Source: Delphinapterus leucas (Eukaryota; Chordata; Mammalia; Artiodactyla; Monodontidae). Taken from it: DNA of 64,000 bases. Positions 60,665 through 64,000 of the stretch are shown one piece after another. The DNA is taken from assembly GCF_002288925.2 (NCBI RefSeq), contig NW_022098031.1, positions 7,607,340 through 7,671,339 on the forward strand, given 5' to 3'. Below the pieces are notes generated by a model that was not told the origin of the DNA, made no database searches, and was given only the letters and a program-made list of their open reading frames with translations. Position numbers and translations under genes: made by a program. Within the stretch, counting starts at the first letter, position 1. Each line of letters opens with the position of its first letter.

Positions 60665-61795
60665 GTTTTTTAAAATTGAGCCATATTTATATGCAAAATA
60701 CAAAAAGCACTCATTTTAAGTGTAAGCTTGATACATGTTGAGAAATGAATTCGCTACTGTATAACACAGTTAAATTCCAGAACATTTCCATCACCCCAAC
60801 AAGTTCCCTTGGCCTCTTTCTCCAGCCCTCAGCCGCAGGCAACCATTATTTTGCTTTCCATCCATATATTTTAGTTTTGTCTATTCTAAAATTTTACTTA
60901 AATAAAAGCATAAAGTGTGTATTCTTTTGTGTCTGGCTCCTGTAACTCAGCATACTGTTTTTGATATTTATCTAGGCAGTTGTGTGTATTAGTACTTATT
61001 TTTATTCTATTACACGTAGATAGTTTATCCACTCACCTGTTGGTGGACATCTGGATTGTTTATAGTTTTTAACTATTACAAATAAAGCTGCTGTGGATAT
61101 TCATGTACAAGTCTTTGTATGCGGTCATATGCTTTTATTTCTCTTGGGTAAATACCTAGGAGTGGAATGGCTCCTAGGATCAAACAGTAGGTGTATATTT
61201 AACTTTATAAGGAACTGCCAGACTATTTCACATTCCCACCAGCAACATATGAGAGTTCCAGTTGTTCCATATTCTTACTAACACTTGCTTAGTCTTTTTA
61301 ATTTTAGTCATTCCAGTGGGTGTGTAGTGGCAGAACATGTGGTTCTAAGTTGCATTTCCCTGATAACATATAGCGTTGAAATCTTTTTATGTCCTTATTA
61401 ACCTTCATGTATCTTCTTTTATGCAGTGTCTGCTTAAATCTTTTTCTCATTTTTTAATTGGATTATTTGTGTTATTATCGAGTTTATGTATTCTGGATAA
61501 AAGCCTTTGTCAGGTACACAGATTGTAAATATTACCTCCTAATCCATGGCTTACTTTTTCATTTTACTTAAAAATGTCTTTTGAAGATTAGAAGTTTCTA
61601 TTTTAATAAGATCCAATTTATCATTTAAAAAATCTTATGACTGGTGCTTTTAATGTCTTACCTGAGAAATTTTTGCCCACCTGAAAGCTATGAAGATTTC
61701 TTCCTGTGTTTTTATCTAGTGGTTTTATAGTTGATCTTTTATATTTAGGTCTATAATACATTCTAATTATCCTTTGATTTAAAAATAATAATGAA
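60665..61795 (-). mobile_element. Old L1 ORF2/3' fragment, antisense
   Basis: On the plus strand it shows antisense L1 text such as aataaagctgctgtggatat, ttctcttgggtaaatacctagg and cattcccaccagcaacatat. Many substitutions; no coding capacity. Confidence 0.75.
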
Positions 61796-62721
61796 AACCA
61801 GAACTCAACTCCCTCTGTCTCCATTGATATTAAACTTATTTTAATTGAACATATTAGTGATTCAGTGCTTTATTTTAAAACCCAAAGAATAAATGTACCC
61901 ATCAATGTAATAAATAAGAATATTAATATCTATTAATGAGAGTTCCAAATATATAAACTGCTTAGTTTCTTAGTAAAACATTCATATTTCACATCTACCA
62001 AGGTAAAAGCATTAACTATGAGAATTTCCACCTTAATCATGCTCTTATGAACTCCACCCGTGGTCCTCTCTTTACTCTTGAAATGCCCACAGCACAATAG
62101 ATCTTACAAGGAAAAGTGACCAAAGGAGAGCCCAATAACAATTCCACCCCTGCTCATATTTGAAGAGTTGGGGAAAAAACTATACAACTAGTAGATTCTA
62201 AAGCTGCCTTTGCTCTCCTTCCCTAATAGTCTAATATATTTCCAGTGATTTATCCTCTAAAATGGATGGTCTCAGGAGAAGTCAGAGGGAGCTTCATAAT
62301 GAGTTAGGAAAAGCATCTTATAATATTGCTTCATTTTTTAATGTATGCAATATGAAAATGCATGTGGATAAGCATTTCTCTCTTTGATTGAAATATGCAT
62401 TCCATTAGTTTTACATATAAAAACATGCATAGATAGATAGATAAAGAGATAGATAGACAGATAAATACCAGTGGTCTGTACCTAACAAAAATGAGGTTCC
62501 AAAACACCATTCTGGTATCTGCAGTACCAAGAAAGAGGTTCTTGAAATTGCTCTGGCTCATTCTCCACACAAAATAAGCCTGGTCTATACAATATGACCT
62601 AATATTGTATTATGTAATTTACATGTCTTTTAAATATTCTTGTGCTTGCAGGTTTCTCAATATAAACTCAAAATAGATTTTGAGTGTCTACAATGAAAAA
62701 GACACCATGCTATGTTCTACA
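61796..62721. other. Upstream flank, only a GATA microsatellite
   Basis: AT-rich sequence with no other assignable feature. Confidence 0.5.
62430..62466. repeat. (GATA)n microsatellite, interrupted
   Basis: agatagatagata, one interruption, then gatagatagacagata. Confidence 0.9.
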
Positions 62722-62885
62722 GCACTGATCTTGAACTCTGGCTGCAAGTTAAAATAACCTGGGAAGTTTTGATAAAATACCAATGGCCAGGCCAACCTCA
62801 AACTAATTGAATCAAAATCTCAGGCTGAGACACAGAGTAACCAAATGATTTTCTGTTCAGCCAGATGGAGAGCCATTGTTCTAGA
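62722..62885 (-). mobile_element. hAT (MER5/MER20-like) fragment
   Basis: Contains diverged forms of ..gttaaaataacctgggaagttttg and the end gagagccattgttcta, equivalent to the gagaaccactg terminus of MER5/MER20 elements. Highly decayed. Confidence 0.5.
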
Positions 62886-62990
62886 TTAATGGTTCTCAAA
62901 ATGTGGTCCATGGACCACTGGAGGTCCCTGCAACCCTTTCAGGGGATCTACTAGGGCAAAAGTCAAAACTTTCCCCTAGGTCCTATATAA
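62886..62990 (+). mobile_element. hAT-type fragment (left end)
   Basis: Begins attaatggttctcaaaatgtggtcc and continues ggaggtccctgcaaccctttcagggg, a recognisable hAT left end with CTGCAACCCTTTCAGGGG-type interior. The right part is lost. It abuts another hAT fragment. Confidence 0.6.
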
Positions 62991-63689
62991 CAACTGAATA
63001 AAAGGTTAGCATGCAATATACACATTTTTGTAAAATTGGATTGAACTGAATTAATCATGATTTTGAACATGCAACTTAATACAATGTTTCTGAACCAAGA
63101 TATTTTTGTCAGAGAGTAAAAGAACCAACAATAAAACAGCAAATTTTCCTGTACCTTCAGTTTTACTTTTAATCAGAGGTTTGGAATAAGAAAACAAATC
63201 ATTATTTCCAAGTTCACTCCTCTCTGCTTATCAAAGCAACTTAGTGGAAAAGTTTCAAAAACACCACCTTAATATAAGGAAGAAGATAACTTTTCTAACA
63301 CTTAATAAGAAAAGTGTTAGAAACTAACCAAAAGCAGGAGGAATGGAAATGGAAGGTGAGGTGATTATTCCTCTGGCCCTTCAGGGAGTGTCCTAGGTTT
63401 GTGTTCTTCCCAGAAGCAATATCCAGCTATGTTAAGCAAGTCAGCTGCTTGAGGTGAAACCAGGCAGGCTTGAGGAAGACCTCTCTATACAGTTTATCAA
63501 GAAAGATGAAGACAAAAATAGAAAAGAGGAAATGATCCAAAACAGGAAACCGAAAAATATGTTTTGTAGGAGTCAGAGGGGAATCAAAAGCCATATCCAA
63601 ATAATACTGAGCAGATAAATATGACCTGAGGGAGAAAGAATAAGTTAGCATTGCTGGAACTCAAATTAAGTGCATGCTACTTTTCACAG
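62991..63689. other. Upstream flank, nothing recognised except a hairpin
   Basis: Contains a perfect 12-bp inverted repeat at 63292-63303/63312-63323 and no gene. Confidence 0.5.
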
Positions 63690-64000
63690 AGTAATGCACC
63701 AGAAGTCAAAGAAATGCAAATTAAAATTTCCACAAGAAATCATTCTTTGCCTATTTAATTGGCAAAACATTATAAAAGTTGATTATATGCATTTTTATGA
63801 AAGTATAAGGAAACACATATGTCTTTCATTATTATCTGAATGTAAGATGGCACAGTTTTTGGAGTATAACATCCATTAAAAGTTAAAATGTGTAGTCTTG
63901 GAGCAAGTAATACCACCTATAGGAATCTATCCTTGAGAAATAATCAAATATGAGCAAGAAGATATATTCAGAAGAATGTTCTTTGGAACCTTGTGACTGA
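63690..64000 (+). mobile_element. Old L1 ORF2 3' segment, running off the window
   Basis: aaagaaatgcaaattaaaat near the start and atctatccttgagaaataat near the end are decayed copies of the L1M ORF2 3' region. Continues beyond 64000. Confidence 0.6.

Larger units (their letters stand above)
38934..64000. other. 5' UTR, promoter and upstream flank of TRHDE
   Basis: Everything above 38933 lies upstream of the minus-strand gene. Apart from the CpG island it is AT-rich, repeat-laden sequence without a recognisable second gene. The longest non-repeat ORFs here, such as 40702-40983 on the plus strand, show no family resemblance. Confidence 0.7.

Overview
The window is vertebrate nuclear DNA, and almost certainly comes from a cetacean, probably a toothed whale. 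The strongest sign is four copies of the tRNA-derived CHR-type SINE, all on the plus strand, each with an intact-looking pol III B box. Alongside them are cetartiodactyl-type L1 3' ends, older mammalian MIR, L2, MaLR, hAT and Tigger fossils, and no ruminant BovB or Bov-tA that I could see. There are no operons, CRISPR arrays, phage or bacterial features.

I can support one protein-coding gene: TRHDE (thyrotropin-releasing-hormone-degrading ectoenzyme, pyroglutamyl peptidase II, an M1 zinc metallopeptidase) on the minus strand. Exon 1 (38933 down to 38020) encodes the cytoplasmic tail, the signal anchor and the start of the ectodomain. Exon 2 (26698 down to 26425) continues it with the FPCFDEP segment. 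Both have clean GT/AG borders and the reading phase closes exactly (two codon bases, then one). Intron 1 is 11,321 bp. Intron 2 begins at 26424 and runs off the window, so the catalytic zinc-binding exons lie outside.

Layout: 1-26424 is intron 2 and is repeat-rich. It holds a nested block of a MaLR LTR cut by a minus-strand L1 that itself carries a CHR SINE, and a complete hAT-Charlie (MER1-type) element with a perfect 8-bp target duplication. 26699-38019 is intron 1, with nested MIRs and a hAT relic that carries an inserted 5' half of tRNA-Gly. About 37.9-40.2 kb is a CpG island covering exon 1 and the promoter. 40.2-64 kb is the 5' flank: a twin-primed L1, a Tigger1-type element, two CHR SINEs, several old L1 3' ends and a 39-bp tandem triplication.

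I found no new multi-gene system. The most interesting points are the upstream in-frame TRHDE start with a microsatellite-encoded lysine/glutamate tract, the tRNA-Gly half insertion, the L1 that keeps its 5' end but has lost its 3' end, and a possible 3'-UTR retrocopy. Repeat family names are from recognition by eye; boundaries of old repeats are approximate.
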